Assembly: GCA_910577825.1 (NCBI GenBank)
Contig: CAJTOK010000030.1
Location: 1 to 42,857, forward strand
Direction: 5' to 3'
Length of the DNA stretch: 42,857 nucleotides
DNA from: an uncultured Lachnospiraceae bacterium
GTDB lineage: Bacteria; Bacillota; Clostridia; Lachnospirales; Lachnospiraceae
Under the pieces are notes generated by a model. It was not told where the DNA came from, made no database searches, and saw only the letters and a list, made by a program, of their open reading frames with translations. Positions 8,385 through 15,386 of the stretch are shown here, piece by piece; the stretch's first letter is position 1; each line of letters opens with the position of its first letter. Both the position numbers and the translations under genes were made by a program.

Positions 8385-8721
8385 AGATATTATAGCTGTC
8401 CATATCCTGCATAATGTACTTTTTAAAACGTTCATAACCACCGTTCAGGCTTATTACAGGATATCCAAGCCGTGCAAGGTCCCTTGCGGTAAGAAGGCTT
8501 ATATTTCCCCTGTCACAGTATAGTATAATCCATTCAGCTTTTTTATTATAAGACACTACAAGCCTGCCAATGTTTTTTTCTAACTTTTCCCAGTCAGCCC
8601 AGATTGCTCCTGGTATATGTCCATATCTGTAATCCTCTTTATCCCGTAAGTCTATTAGTATAGTATTATAATTGTCCAGATAGTATTTTAAATCTCCAGG
8701 TGAAATAATTTTCAGGGTCAT
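8383..8721 (-). CDS. Single-domain rhodanese-like protein
   Basis: 112-residue cytosolic protein covering one rhodanese domain. Visible hallmarks are LIDLRDKEDYRYGHIPGAI (the first rhodanese motif), a catalytic Cys69 in ILYCDRGNIS, and the closing LNGGYERFK. Rhodaneses carry a persulfide on the active-site Cys and move sulfur between small molecules or proteins. The active loop reads Cys-Asp-Arg-Gly-Asn-Ile-Ser, with Ile where many family members have Arg, so donor preference may differ. Ribosome site AGGAG lies before the ATG. It is alone on the minus strand, bounded upstream by the terminator of the Asn/Ser-rich gene. Confidence 0.88.
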   Translation of the reverse strand: MTLKIISPGDLKYYLDNYNTILIDLRDKEDYRYGHIPGAIWADWEKLEKNIGRLVVSYNKKAEWIILYCDRGNISLLTARDLARLGYPVISLNGGYERFKKYIMQDMDSYNI

Positions 8722-8768
8722 AGGCGTTCTCCTGGCAAAAGGTATTACTATATTTTATGCGTATATAT

Positions 8769-8805
8769 AAAAAATGACAGTGGCAGTACCTTAGGTACTG
8801 CCACT
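8769..8805 (-). terminator. Intrinsic terminator of the Asn/Ser-rich gene
   Basis: Perfect 12-bp arms AGTGGCAGTACC (8779-8790) and GGTACTGCCACT (8794-8805) with a three-base loop. On the minus strand the hairpin is followed four bases later by six T. Confidence 0.8.
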
Positions 8806-8877
8806 ATAATAAAATTATTAATGGAATTTTAATAATTTATTATGAAAGGTTGTACAAAATTACTTTTGCATACAGGC

Positions 8878-9081
8878 TTATCTGCCCTGGTTTGAAGCAT
8901 CCTGGCTGCTGTTAGAGCTTTTATTGCTTCCGCTTGCGTTATTAGCATTCTTGCCACAGTTATTGGCATTGCTTGATTTGTTAGAGCTTGTGCTGTTGCC
9001 AGTTGTGTTTGAAGCATTCTGGCTTGTGTTGCTAGAGCTGTTTGAAGAACTGTTGTTTGAATAATTTGAATTTTTAGACAT
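8878..9081 (-). CDS. Asn/Ser-rich low-complexity small protein
   Basis: 67-residue protein composed mostly of Asn and Ser, with scattered Gly, Lys, Gln and a single Cys near the middle. It begins MSKNSNYSNN and has no hydrophobic segment or signal peptide. The composition indicates a disordered chain. AGAGG lies five bases before its ATG, and a strong terminator follows, so it is a plausible real gene. An overlapping 107-residue frame on the same strand has no such ribosome site. Asn-rich small proteins of unknown function, some spore-linked, occur in spore-forming clostridia, but nothing here proves a spore role. Confidence 0.6.
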   Translation of the reverse strand: MSKNSNYSNNSSSNSSSNTSQNASNTTGNSTSSNKSSNANNCGKNANNASGSNKSSNSSQDASNQGR

Positions 9082-9254
9082 AATAACCTCTTTTCTGTGC
9101 TTTGCACAAATAATATATTTTGTGGATAAACCACAATGCTGCCGGGTGACATCTATATTATTTGCATGATTGGTGAAATTATTCTTCTAAATCAAAAAAA
9201 TATTAATTATAGAAAATCTTAAGAAATAATTATAGTGCATTGGTATACAATTTG

Positions 9255-9263
9255 TGTTATAAT
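9255..9263 (+). promoter_or_regulatory. Extended -10 promoter of the NatA-like gene
   Basis: TGT followed by a perfect TATAAT (9258-9263) lies about 70 bp before the ABC ATPase start. The -35 region (near 9235-9240) is poor. Confidence 0.45.
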
Positions 9264-9335
9264 GTAGCAGCGTGTTAAGATACCTGTTCAGGTTTAATAT
9301 AGCTTAATACGTATTTTAATTATGGGAGGACAGAG

Positions 9336-10112
9336 ATGAAAGAACTGCTAAATGTAGATAAACTACATAAAACTTTTAAGCTTTCAGCTAAACAACAGAA
9401 GATTGAACATACCAGTGACAAAATGAAGGTTGCAGTTGACGGGATTTCATTTAAAGCGTATGAAGGAGAAGTGTTCGGGCTTCTTGGGCCTAACGGGGCT
9501 GGCAAGACTACAACACTCAGGATGCTTGCAACACTTATTAAACCTGATGGCGGTGATGCGTCTGTTGATGGTGCCAGTATTGTAAAGGAAGCAGACAAGG
9601 TAAGACAGAAGATAGGTTTTCTTACAAGTGAATTAAAACTTGAAGAATATTTTACACCAAATTACCTTTATGACTTTTTCTCAGAACTGCACAATGTGCC
9701 AGACGATGTAAGGGAAAAAAGGAAAAATGAAATATTTGGCCTTTTTGGAATAGGAAAGTTTGCAGAAGTTAAAGTAGCAGACCTTTCTACAGGAATGAAA
9801 CAGAAGGTTTCACTTGCGGTATCTATAGTACATGACCCTGATATAATTATATTTGATGAGCCGACAAACGGGCTTGATGTACTTACAGCAAGGGTTGTTA
9901 CGGATTTTATACAGACATTAAAAGAACGTGGCAAAACCATAATTGTATCAACACATATTTTCAGCCTTATTGAAAGAGTATGTGACAGGGTCGGGATTAT
10001 TATTAATGGCAAAATGATATTATGTGATACCCTGGAAAACATTAAGGCAGGGCAAAGCCTTGAGGACAGGTTTTTTGATATCTATAAGGAAACAGCTGGT
10101 GAAGAAATATAA
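9336..10112 (+). CDS. NatA-like ABC transporter ATP-binding protein
   Basis: 258-residue cytosolic ATPase of an ABC-2 type exporter. Walker A is GPNGAGKTT (about residues 50-58), the signature is LSTGMKQK, Walker B is IIIFDEPTNGLD, and the switch His is in VSTHIFS. The sequence resembles NatA, the ATPase of the sodium-extruding NatAB system. Ribosome site GGGAGG precedes the ATG. The cognate permease follows after an unusual 140-bp spacer rich in hairpins. The exported substrate could be Na+, a drug or a peptide; sequence does not decide. Confidence 0.9.
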   Translation: MKELLNVDKLHKTFKLSAKQQKIEHTSDKMKVAVDGISFKAYEGEVFGLLGPNGAGKTTTLRMLATLIKPDGGDASVDGASIVKEADKVRQKIGFLTSELKLEEYFTPNYLYDFFSELHNVPDDVREKRKNEIFGLFGIGKFAEVKVADLSTGMKQKVSLAVSIVHDPDIIIFDEPTNGLDVLTARVVTDFIQTLKERGKTIIVSTHIFSLIERVCDRVGIIINGKMILCDTLENIKAGQSLEDRFFDIYKETAGEEI

Positions 10113-10123
10113 TAAAGGTGGTA

Positions 10124-10239
10124 GTGTGAAAAATATATCTAAGGCAGCAAAAAACGCTACCTAAGATATATTAAATTTCACACAGGAAAAATGCAAAACC
10201 AGCATTTTTCATCACTATTTGTGCCGCCTAAAGACGGCA
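10124..10239. repeat. Three consecutive hairpins between natA-like and natB-like genes
   Basis: The spacer holds a long imperfect inverted repeat (10124-10148 with 10156-10183, arms beginning and ending GTGTGA/TTTCACAC), a perfect nine-base hairpin GAAAAATGC/GCATTTTTC (10186-10194 with 10202-10210), and a short TGCCG/CGGCA hairpin (10222-10226 with 10235-10239). None ends in a T run. It could be a small palindromic mobile repeat or an RNA element that sets the ratio of ATPase to permease. Confidence 0.7.
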
Positions 10240-10252
10240 TGGGGGGATTATT

Positions 10253-11449
10253 ATGAAGAATACAATTATTACTATATTAAAAAAAGAATTAAAAAGGTTT
10301 TTCATTGATAAACGTATGGCATTTACTACAATATTAATGCCTGGTATTATGATTTTTGTACTTTATACATTTATGGGTGATGCTATATCAGGCATGGTTA
10401 CAGTTGATGATGGTTATGTATATAAAATTGAAAGCACCAATATGCCAGATAATATAAAAAACCTTCTTGTCAATGCAGGGCTTCCGGAAGGAATAAAAGA
10501 TGCAGATGCTTCTGCAGAGGATAAAGCAAAAGAAAAAATTGCAAACAATGAAGGGGAGCTGGATTTATATATAGTTTTTCCAGAGGATTTTGAAAATGCT
10601 ATTGCAGCATATAACAGCTCCTCAGGACAAAAAGCCCCTGAGATAAAAGTATATTACAATTCAGCGTCTACAGAGTCACAGGCTGCCTATAATATATTTA
10701 CAGAAACAATGGATAAATATGAGTCAGAAATGACGAATAAGTTTGATATTAACCATGATGAAAATACATTATATGACCTTGCTAATGAAAAAGATTCAGC
10801 TGCATTTATATTTTCATCCATGCTGCCAATGCTTCTGCTTATGTTTGTCTTTAGTGCATGTATGGCAATAGGGCCTGAATCAATTTCAGGCGAGAAGGAG
10901 AGAGGGACAATAGCAACAATGCTTGTAACCCCTGCAAAAAGAAGCCATATAGCACTTGGAAAGATAATGGCATTGTCAATTATTGCCATTTTAAGCGGCA
11001 TGTCAAGTACAATAGGAACACTGCTTTCACTTCCTAAACTTGCCAATATGGAAGAAACAGGCATTGATACTAATGTGTATGGCATATATGAATATATAAT
11101 GCTTGCTGTTGTTATGATGTCAGTTGTACTTCTTATTGTAACACTGGTATCCATAATTTCAGCATTTGCCAAAAGCACAAAAGAGGCAAATACTTATATT
11201 ACACCACTTATGATAGTAGTTATGCTTGTAGGGTTAAGCGGCATGTTTTCAGATGGTGCTAAGACAGATTTATTCTATTATGTAATTCCTGTTTATAATA
11301 CTGTGCAGGCAATGACAGGTATTTTTTCATTTGATATAGTGCCTTCTGGAATGGCATTATCGGTGGCCAGCAATATTATCTATGCAGGGCTTGGGGTATT
11401 TGTACTTACAAGAATGTTTAATAGTGAAAAGATAATGTTTAATAAATAA
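10253..11449 (+). CDS. NatB-like ABC-2 transporter permease
   Basis: 398-residue membrane subunit of the exporter. One N-terminal transmembrane helix (about 22-44) is followed by a large extracytoplasmic domain (about 50-185) and then five to six further helices. The stretch ESISGEKERGTIATMLVTPA after the second helix is the typical coupling-helix region of NatB-type permeases. GGGGGG six to seven bases before the ATG is the ribosome site. It pairs with the ATPase upstream and is closed by a strong terminator. Confidence 0.9.
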   Translation: MKNTIITILKKELKRFFIDKRMAFTTILMPGIMIFVLYTFMGDAISGMVTVDDGYVYKIESTNMPDNIKNLLVNAGLPEGIKDADASAEDKAKEKIANNEGELDLYIVFPEDFENAIAAYNSSSGQKAPEIKVYYNSASTESQAAYNIFTETMDKYESEMTNKFDINHDENTLYDLANEKDSAAFIFSSMLPMLLLMFVFSACMAIGPESISGEKERGTIATMLVTPAKRSHIALGKIMALSIIAILSGMSSTIGTLLSLPKLANMEETGIDTNVYGIYEYIMLAVVMMSVVLLIVTLVSIISAFAKSTKEANTYITPLMIVVMLVGLSGMFSDGAKTDLFYYVIPVYNTVQAMTGIFSFDIVPSGMALSVASNIIYAGLGVFVLTRMFNSEKIMFNK

Positions 11450-11472
11450 ATATTTGCTGGTTTAATATATAA

Positions 11473-11508
11473 AAAGCCCCATGCAGAAAGATATATGCAT
11501 GGGGCTTT
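11473..11508 (+). terminator. Intrinsic terminator after the NatAB-like genes
   Basis: Perfect 13-bp arms AAAGCCCCATGCA (11473-11485) and TGCATGGGGCTTT (11496-11508). The T run is short but the stem is strong. Confidence 0.8.
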
Positions 11509-11525
11509 AATAGAGATTTAATTAT

Positions 11526-11554
11526 TTGCCTGGTGGTGCAAGTTATGGTACAAT
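11526..11554 (+). promoter_or_regulatory. Promoter of proB
   Basis: TTGCCT (11526-11531), 17-bp spacer, TACAAT (11549-11554), about 45 bp upstream of the glutamate 5-kinase start. Confidence 0.55.
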
Positions 11555-11597
11555 TTAGTGGTTTAACAGATATACAGTAATTTTCAGGAGGCATTAT

Positions 11598-12392
11598 ATG
11601 AAAAGGATAAGTGAAAGAAAACGTGTAGTAGTTAAGGTCGGGACTTCTACCCTTACACATAAAACAGGATTGTTAAATATAAGGCGTGTCGGGCAGCTTG
11701 TAAGAACCCTTGCAGACCTGCATAATGCGGGGCATGAGGTTGTGCTGGTTTCAAGCGGGGCTATAGGGCTTGGCATGGGCAAGCTGGGGCTCAGGGATAA
11801 ACCAAAAGATACCCCTGGCAAACAGGCATGTGCGGCTGTAGGGCAGTGCGAACTTATGTATATGTATGATAATTTATTTGCAGATTACAGCATAACAGTA
11901 GCACAGATGCTTCTTACTAAATATGTGCTGCTTGAAGACCGCAGGACTAACGTTGAAAATGCAATGGAGCGTTTAATTACACACAGGGTTATCCCGGTTA
12001 TAAATGAAAATGATACAGTTGCCATTGATGAGCTGGAACTTGAGGTAGGGGAAAATGATTCACTTGCAGCAATAGTTGCTACAATAGCCAAAGCAGACCT
12101 GCTTATAATAATGTCAGATATAGACGGGCTGTACGATAAAGACCCGCATAAAGAAAAAGATGCAAAGCTTATACCCGTAGTAAATGAGATAACTGAAGAT
12201 ATAAAAGCACTTGCTGGCGGTGTTACAACAAAGTTTGGCACAGGCGGGATGGTTACTAAGATTAACGCAGTAGAAATTGCATATAAGGCAGGGATAGATG
12301 TTGTAATAATGAATGGGAAAAAGCCAGAGAGTCTTTATGATTTATTTGAAGATAAAAATGCTGGCACACTTTTTCATTGCAGCAGGAAATAA
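11598..12392 (+). CDS. proB: Glutamate 5-kinase
   Basis: Cytosolic amino-acid kinase that phosphorylates the gamma-carboxylate of glutamate, the first step of proline synthesis. VVVKVGTSTLT at the N-terminus, LVSSGAIGLGMGKL, VIPVINENDTVAIDE, and DIDGLYDKDP mark the family. At 264 residues it holds the kinase domain only and lacks the C-terminal PUA domain present in the roughly 367-residue form. The gene is complete, as GTGGMVTKINAVEIA and the closing ALF-type end are present. AGGAGG lies before the ATG. No proA lies next to it in this window, so the second enzyme must be elsewhere. Confidence 0.93.
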   Translation: MKRISERKRVVVKVGTSTLTHKTGLLNIRRVGQLVRTLADLHNAGHEVVLVSSGAIGLGMGKLGLRDKPKDTPGKQACAAVGQCELMYMYDNLFADYSITVAQMLLTKYVLLEDRRTNVENAMERLITHRVIPVINENDTVAIDELELEVGENDSLAAIVATIAKADLLIIMSDIDGLYDKDPHKEKDAKLIPVVNEITEDIKALAGGVTTKFGTGGMVTKINAVEIAYKAGIDVVIMNGKKPESLYDLFEDKNAGTLFHCSRK

Positions 12393-12416
12393 AATCCATT
12401 TACAGATAAATTTATC

Positions 12417-12445
12417 TTGTATGCTTTAAGGCAGTATTATATAAT
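12417..12445 (+). promoter_or_regulatory. Promoter of the second Rpn-like gene, probably also of vanRS
   Basis: TTGTAT (12417-12422), exact 17-bp spacer, and a perfect TATAAT (12440-12445). The Rpn-like gene ends 7 bp before vanR and no other promoter is evident, so transcription of vanR and vanS may start here. No GTA-N-GAAA boxes are seen next to it. Confidence 0.65.
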
Positions 12446-12471
12446 AAAATACAAAGAAAGGGGAAGTATAA

Positions 12472-13422
12472 GTGGCAAATACACCTTATGATGATGTATT
12501 CAGGACATTATTAAATGATTGCAGTGCTCTTGTGCTTCCAATGTTAAATGAAACATTTGGGGAGCATTATACAGGAAAAGAAGAAATAATATTTTTCCAG
12601 AATGAACATTTTCTTAACCAGCAGGATGGTACAGAGGAGAAGAGGATAACAGATACATTTTTTGCGGTGTCAGGAACTAAAAGAAAAAAGTACCACTGGG
12701 AATGTGAAAGTAAAGCTGATAAAAGTATACTGGCAAGATTTTTTGAATATGATGCACAGATTGCGCTTGATGGCAGCAGTATAAAAGACGGAATGCTTGT
12801 AATAGAATTTCCACATTCAGCGGTTCTGGTATTAAGAGGGGGTAACTCTATGCCAGACAAGATGAGGACAAAAATAAAAACACCAGGCGGTGAGGCTGAA
12901 TATGATACAGAAGTATTAAAAATCTGCACTTATAGCCTGGAAGAATTATTTGAGAAGAACTTACTTTTCTTACTGCCCTTTTATATATTTAACCATGAAA
13001 ATAAGTTAGAAGCTTGCGAAAATAAACCAGATATGCTTGCAGAACTTGAAAAGGAATATAAAAATATCAGGGACAGACTGGGAGAAATGCAGGAAAAGGG
13101 AATTATTGACAGTTTTACAAAATGCACTTTAATGGATATGTCAAATAAAGTAGCAGAACATATAGCAGCAAAATATATAAACGTAAGGGAAGGAGTGAAG
13201 AAAATTATGGTAGGACAGGTATTAGAATATGAAGCTAAAACAATAAGAAACCAGGGACGTGCAGAAGGACGGCTTGAGGGACGTGCAGAGGGACGGCTTG
13301 AAGGCATAAGGTCTGTGATAATACAGATGTACAGAAAAGGTTTTACGCTGTCCCAGATATCAGTGGCATCTGGCATGGAGGAGGATGAAATACAGCAGAT
13401 TATAGATAAGGAACAGAGGTAG
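12472..13422 (+). CDS. Rpn-like PD-(D/E)XK family protein upstream of vanR
   Basis: 316-residue protein starting at GTG, with AAAGGGGAA as ribosome site. It belongs to a family common in Lachnospiraceae that opens with YDDVFRTLLNDCS and carries NEHFLNQQDG, ITDTFFAV, KKYHWECES and RFFEYDAQIALD. The Asp of ITDTFF and the acidic pair in WECES fit the metal-binding residues of a PD-(D/E)XK nuclease. The C-terminal third is helical, with a Gly/Arg/Glu repeat (GRAEGRLE twice) and a tail resembling a small HTH-like segment, TLSQISVASGMEEDEIQQII. Function is inferred: nuclease of the Rpn group, perhaps in recombination or defence. Its stop codon is followed after 7 bp by vanR, whose ribosome site lies inside this gene, so the two should be co-transcribed. 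Confidence 0.8.
   Translation: MANTPYDDVFRTLLNDCSALVLPMLNETFGEHYTGKEEIIFFQNEHFLNQQDGTEEKRITDTFFAVSGTKRKKYHWECESKADKSILARFFEYDAQIALDGSSIKDGMLVIEFPHSAVLVLRGGNSMPDKMRTKIKTPGGEAEYDTEVLKICTYSLEELFEKNLLFLLPFYIFNHENKLEACENKPDMLAELEKEYKNIRDRLGEMQEKGIIDSFTKCTLMDMSNKVAEHIAAKYINVREGVKKIMVGQVLEYEAKTIRNQGRAEGRLEGRAEGRLEGIRSVIIQMYRKGFTLSQISVASGMEEDEIQQIIDKEQR
13207..13422 (+). CDS. Possible in-frame short Rpn product (intragenic start)
   Basis: AAGGAG at 13190-13195 stands 11 bases before an in-frame ATG at 13207. The product would be 71 residues: MVGQVLEYEAKTIRNQ, the GRAEGRLE repeats and the tail. The arrangement is the same as at 4746-4764 in the other Rpn-like gene, including the 11-base spacing, although the two proteins differ in sequence. 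It would be the counterpart of the intragenic antitoxins reported for E. coli rpn genes. Only the layout supports this. Confidence 0.35.
   Translation: MVGQVLEYEAKTIRNQGRAEGRLEGRAEGRLEGIRSVIIQMYRKGFTLSQISVASGMEEDEIQQIIDKEQR
13255..13302 (+). repeat. 24-bp tandem repeat inside the second Rpn-like gene
   Basis: Two 24-bp units (13255-13278 and 13279-13302) differing at two positions encode Gly-Arg-Ala-Glu-Gly-Arg-Leu-Glu twice. Like the 12-bp units in the first Rpn-like gene they preserve frame on slippage. Confidence 0.85.
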
Positions 13423-13429
13423 TGCTAAA

Positions 13430-14128
13430 ATGAAAGGTAATATACTGGTAGTAGATGATGAAAAAGAAATAGCTGACCTGATAGAAGTATACCTGGTGAA
13501 TGACGGGTATACGGTACTTAAATTTTATAATGGCAATGATGCGCTGGAATGTATTAGTAAAACAGATATAGACCTTGCAATATTAGATGTGATGCTTCCA
13601 GATATTGATGGTTTCCATATTTGCCAGAAAATCAGGGAGAAGTTTTTTTATCCTGTTATTATGCTTACAGCAAAGGTTGAAGATGGTGATAAGATAATGG
13701 GCCTTACTATTGGTGCTGATGATTATATTACTAAGCCTTTTAACCCGTTAGAGGTTGTGGCAAGGGTTAAAACCCAGTTAAGGCGTTATGTGAGTTATAA
13801 TAATTCTGCAAATATACAGACACCGGAGTGCAATGAGTATGATATAAAAGGGCTTGTTATTAATAAAAATACGCATAAATGTACACTTTATGGAAAAGAG
13901 GTTTTGCTGACGCCTATTGAATTTTCAATACTGTGGTATCTTTGCGGGCATAAGGGCAGTGTAATATCATCAGAGGAGCTTTTTGAAAATGTGTGGGGTG
14001 AGAAGTTTATTGACAATAATAATACAGTTATGGCGCATATTGGGAGGTTAAGGGAGAAACTTAAAGAACCTGCCAAGAAGCCAAAGTTTATAAAGACTGT
14101 CTGGGGGGTTGGCTACACTATTGAATAA
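13430..14128 (+). CDS. vanR: VanR-type response regulator (OmpR/PhoB family)
   Basis: 232-residue response regulator: receiver domain (residues 1-120) with acidic pair in VVDDEKE, phospho-acceptor Asp53 in LAILDVMLPD, and Lys in YITKPFNP; then a winged-helix DNA-binding domain ending GRLREKL and TVWGVGYTIE. Its place directly before a VanS-like kinase and vanG marks it as the regulator of the glycopeptide-resistance cluster. Phosphorylated VanR activates the resistance promoter. The ribosome site AGAGG overlaps the end of the upstream Rpn-like gene. A pair of candidate VanR boxes lies at 15216-15239. Confidence 0.92.
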   Translation: MKGNILVVDDEKEIADLIEVYLVNDGYTVLKFYNGNDALECISKTDIDLAILDVMLPDIDGFHICQKIREKFFYPVIMLTAKVEDGDKIMGLTIGADDYITKPFNPLEVVARVKTQLRRYVSYNNSANIQTPECNEYDIKGLVINKNTHKCTLYGKEVLLTPIEFSILWYLCGHKGSVISSEELFENVWGEKFIDNNNTVMAHIGRLREKLKEPAKKPKFIKTVWGVGYTIE

Positions 14129-15221
14129 GGTCAGGTCAAAGGGAAACTATAACAGCAGGATTATAAGAAATATTGTGTTTAAGTATTTCTTATCACTTAT
14201 TGGATTTTTCTGTGGTTTTATTCTTTTTGTAATTATGGGATGGTCATATTGTTCAAGGCTTTCATGGCATTCAGACAATCCAGTTTATATTTTCCTGGAT
14301 TATGTAAGGGAATATATTTTGTTATTTGCAGGTGTCCCGCTTATAGCGGGGGGAATTTTAATAACATACCACTTTATGGCAAGGCCTTTATGGTATCTTG
14401 ATGAGGTTATCTCTGCCTCTGAAAAGCTTGCAAATCCTTCAGAAGAGCAGATTATACTTCCTGATGATATGAAGAATGTACAGGACCGGATGAACCTGGT
14501 GCGTGAAACAGCCCTTAAGAATGCTAATATTGCTAAGGAAGCAGAACAGCGCAAGAATGACCTGGTTATTTATCTTGCGCACGATTTAAAAACGCCGCTT
14601 ACTTCTGTAATAGGCTATCTGACCCTGTTACGTGATGAAAGGCAGATATCAGAGGAATTGCAGGAGAAATATTTATCAATTTCACTTGATAAGGCAGAGC
14701 GTCTTGAAGAACTTGTAAATGAGTTTTTTGAAATTACAAGGTTTAACCTTTCTAATATTACATTACAGTACAGCAGGGTCAATTTAACACGCCTGCTTGA
14801 ACAGACTGTGTTTGAATTTAAGCCAATGTTTATGGATAAAGGGATTGAATGCCAGCTTGAGGCTGCGCCAGGCATTATGTTAAAGTGTGATGCAGATAAA
14901 ATACAGCGTGTATTTGATAATCTTTTAAGGAATGCTGTATTTTACAGCTTTGATAACAGTGTTATTAAGATAATTGTAACACAAGAGGATAAAGAAGTAT
15001 CCATAAAGTTTATAAATAATGGTGATACTATCCCGCAGGAAAAGCTTGGGCGTATTTTTGAACAGTTCTACCGCCTTGATACTTCCCGTGCCTCAAGGAA
15101 TGGCGGTGCAGGGCTTGGTCTTGCTATAGCAAAGGAAATTGTGGAACTCCATAACGGGCGCATAACTGCGCAAAGTGCAGATGAAATAATAGAATTTAAT
15201 GTTATTGTTCCTTTTTTGTAG
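14121..15221 (+). CDS. vanS: VanS-type sensor histidine kinase
   Basis: Membrane kinase predicted to control VanR phosphorylation in response to glycopeptides. Two transmembrane helices (about 22-42 and 65-85) flank a short external loop; then comes a linker, the His box YLAHDLKTPLTSVIGY (His154 counted from this start), the N box QRVFDNLLRNAVFYS, and the G box GGAGLGLAIAKEI. The start is uncertain. The frame overlaps the end of vanR and offers only TTG codons, at 14109 and 14121. GGGGGG at 14103-14108 fits 14121 better, being directly adjacent to 14109. Translation is likely coupled to vanR. All kinase motifs are intact. Confidence 0.88.
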   Translation: MNKVRSKGNYNSRIIRNIVFKYFLSLIGFFCGFILFVIMGWSYCSRLSWHSDNPVYIFLDYVREYILLFAGVPLIAGGILITYHFMARPLWYLDEVISASEKLANPSEEQIILPDDMKNVQDRMNLVRETALKNANIAKEAEQRKNDLVIYLAHDLKTPLTSVIGYLTLLRDERQISEELQEKYLSISLDKAERLEELVNEFFEITRFNLSNITLQYSRVNLTRLLEQTVFEFKPMFMDKGIECQLEAAPGIMLKCDADKIQRVFDNLLRNAVFYSFDNSVIKIIVTQEDKEVSIKFINNGDTIPQEKLGRIFEQFYRLDTSRASRNGGAGLGLAIAKEIVELHNGRITAQSADEIIEFNVIVPFL

Positions 15222-15266
15222 GAAAACTGTAAGAAATTTTTGATTATAAAAAAAGAAAATTATAGC
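15216..15266 (+). promoter_or_regulatory. Candidate VanR boxes and resistance promoter of vanG-vanXY-vanT
   Basis: Two direct repeats, TGTAGGAAAAC (15217-15227) and TGTAAGAAATT (15228-15238), are spaced exactly 11 bp, the period expected for an OmpR-family dimer, and share a GTA-N-GAAA core resembling the VanR boxes known from enterococci. The first overlaps the vanS stop codon. Downstream lie TTTTGA (15238-15243), a 17-bp spacer and TATAGC (15261-15266) as a weak promoter. Box identity is from memory of the consensus and should be treated as inference. Confidence 0.5.
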
Positions 15267-15283
15267 ATAAAAAAGAAGAATGG

Positions 15284-15336
15284 CACTCTTGTTTCTGGTA
15301 CAATCCATTGTATCAAAACAAGAGTGTTTTTGTTTT
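15284..15336 (+). terminator. Long hairpin with T run between vanS and vanG
   Basis: Outer arms CACTCTTGTTT (15284-15294) and AAACAAGAGTG (15316-15326), inner arms TGGTACAA and TTGTATCA around a TCCA loop, then TTTTTGTTTT. This is a strong intrinsic terminator. It may simply end the vanRS transcript. If the promoter at 15216-15266 is used, however, it sits inside the vanG leader and would act as an attenuator. Confidence 0.8.
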
Positions 15337-15386
15337 GCAAAAGAAATAATTAAAAAACGTGTAAATACGTAGAAAAGAGGTTTAAA

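Noticed and set aside
8775..8805. Hairpin as terminator for a plus-strand gene
   Set aside because: No T run on the plus strand; the T run is on the minus-strand side and fits the Asn/Ser-rich gene.
8829..9152. 107-residue minus-strand frame overlapping the Asn/Ser-rich gene
   Set aside because: No ribosome site at its start. The shorter frame has AGAGG at ideal spacing and sensible low-complexity composition.
9336..11449. NatAB-like exporter as part of the glycopeptide-resistance cluster
   Set aside because: It is separated by a terminator, proB with its own promoter, and the Rpn-like gene; no shared operator was seen.
11598..12392. proB as a C-terminally truncated pseudogene because it lacks PUA
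   Set aside because: The kinase domain is complete and short ProB proteins without PUA are known.
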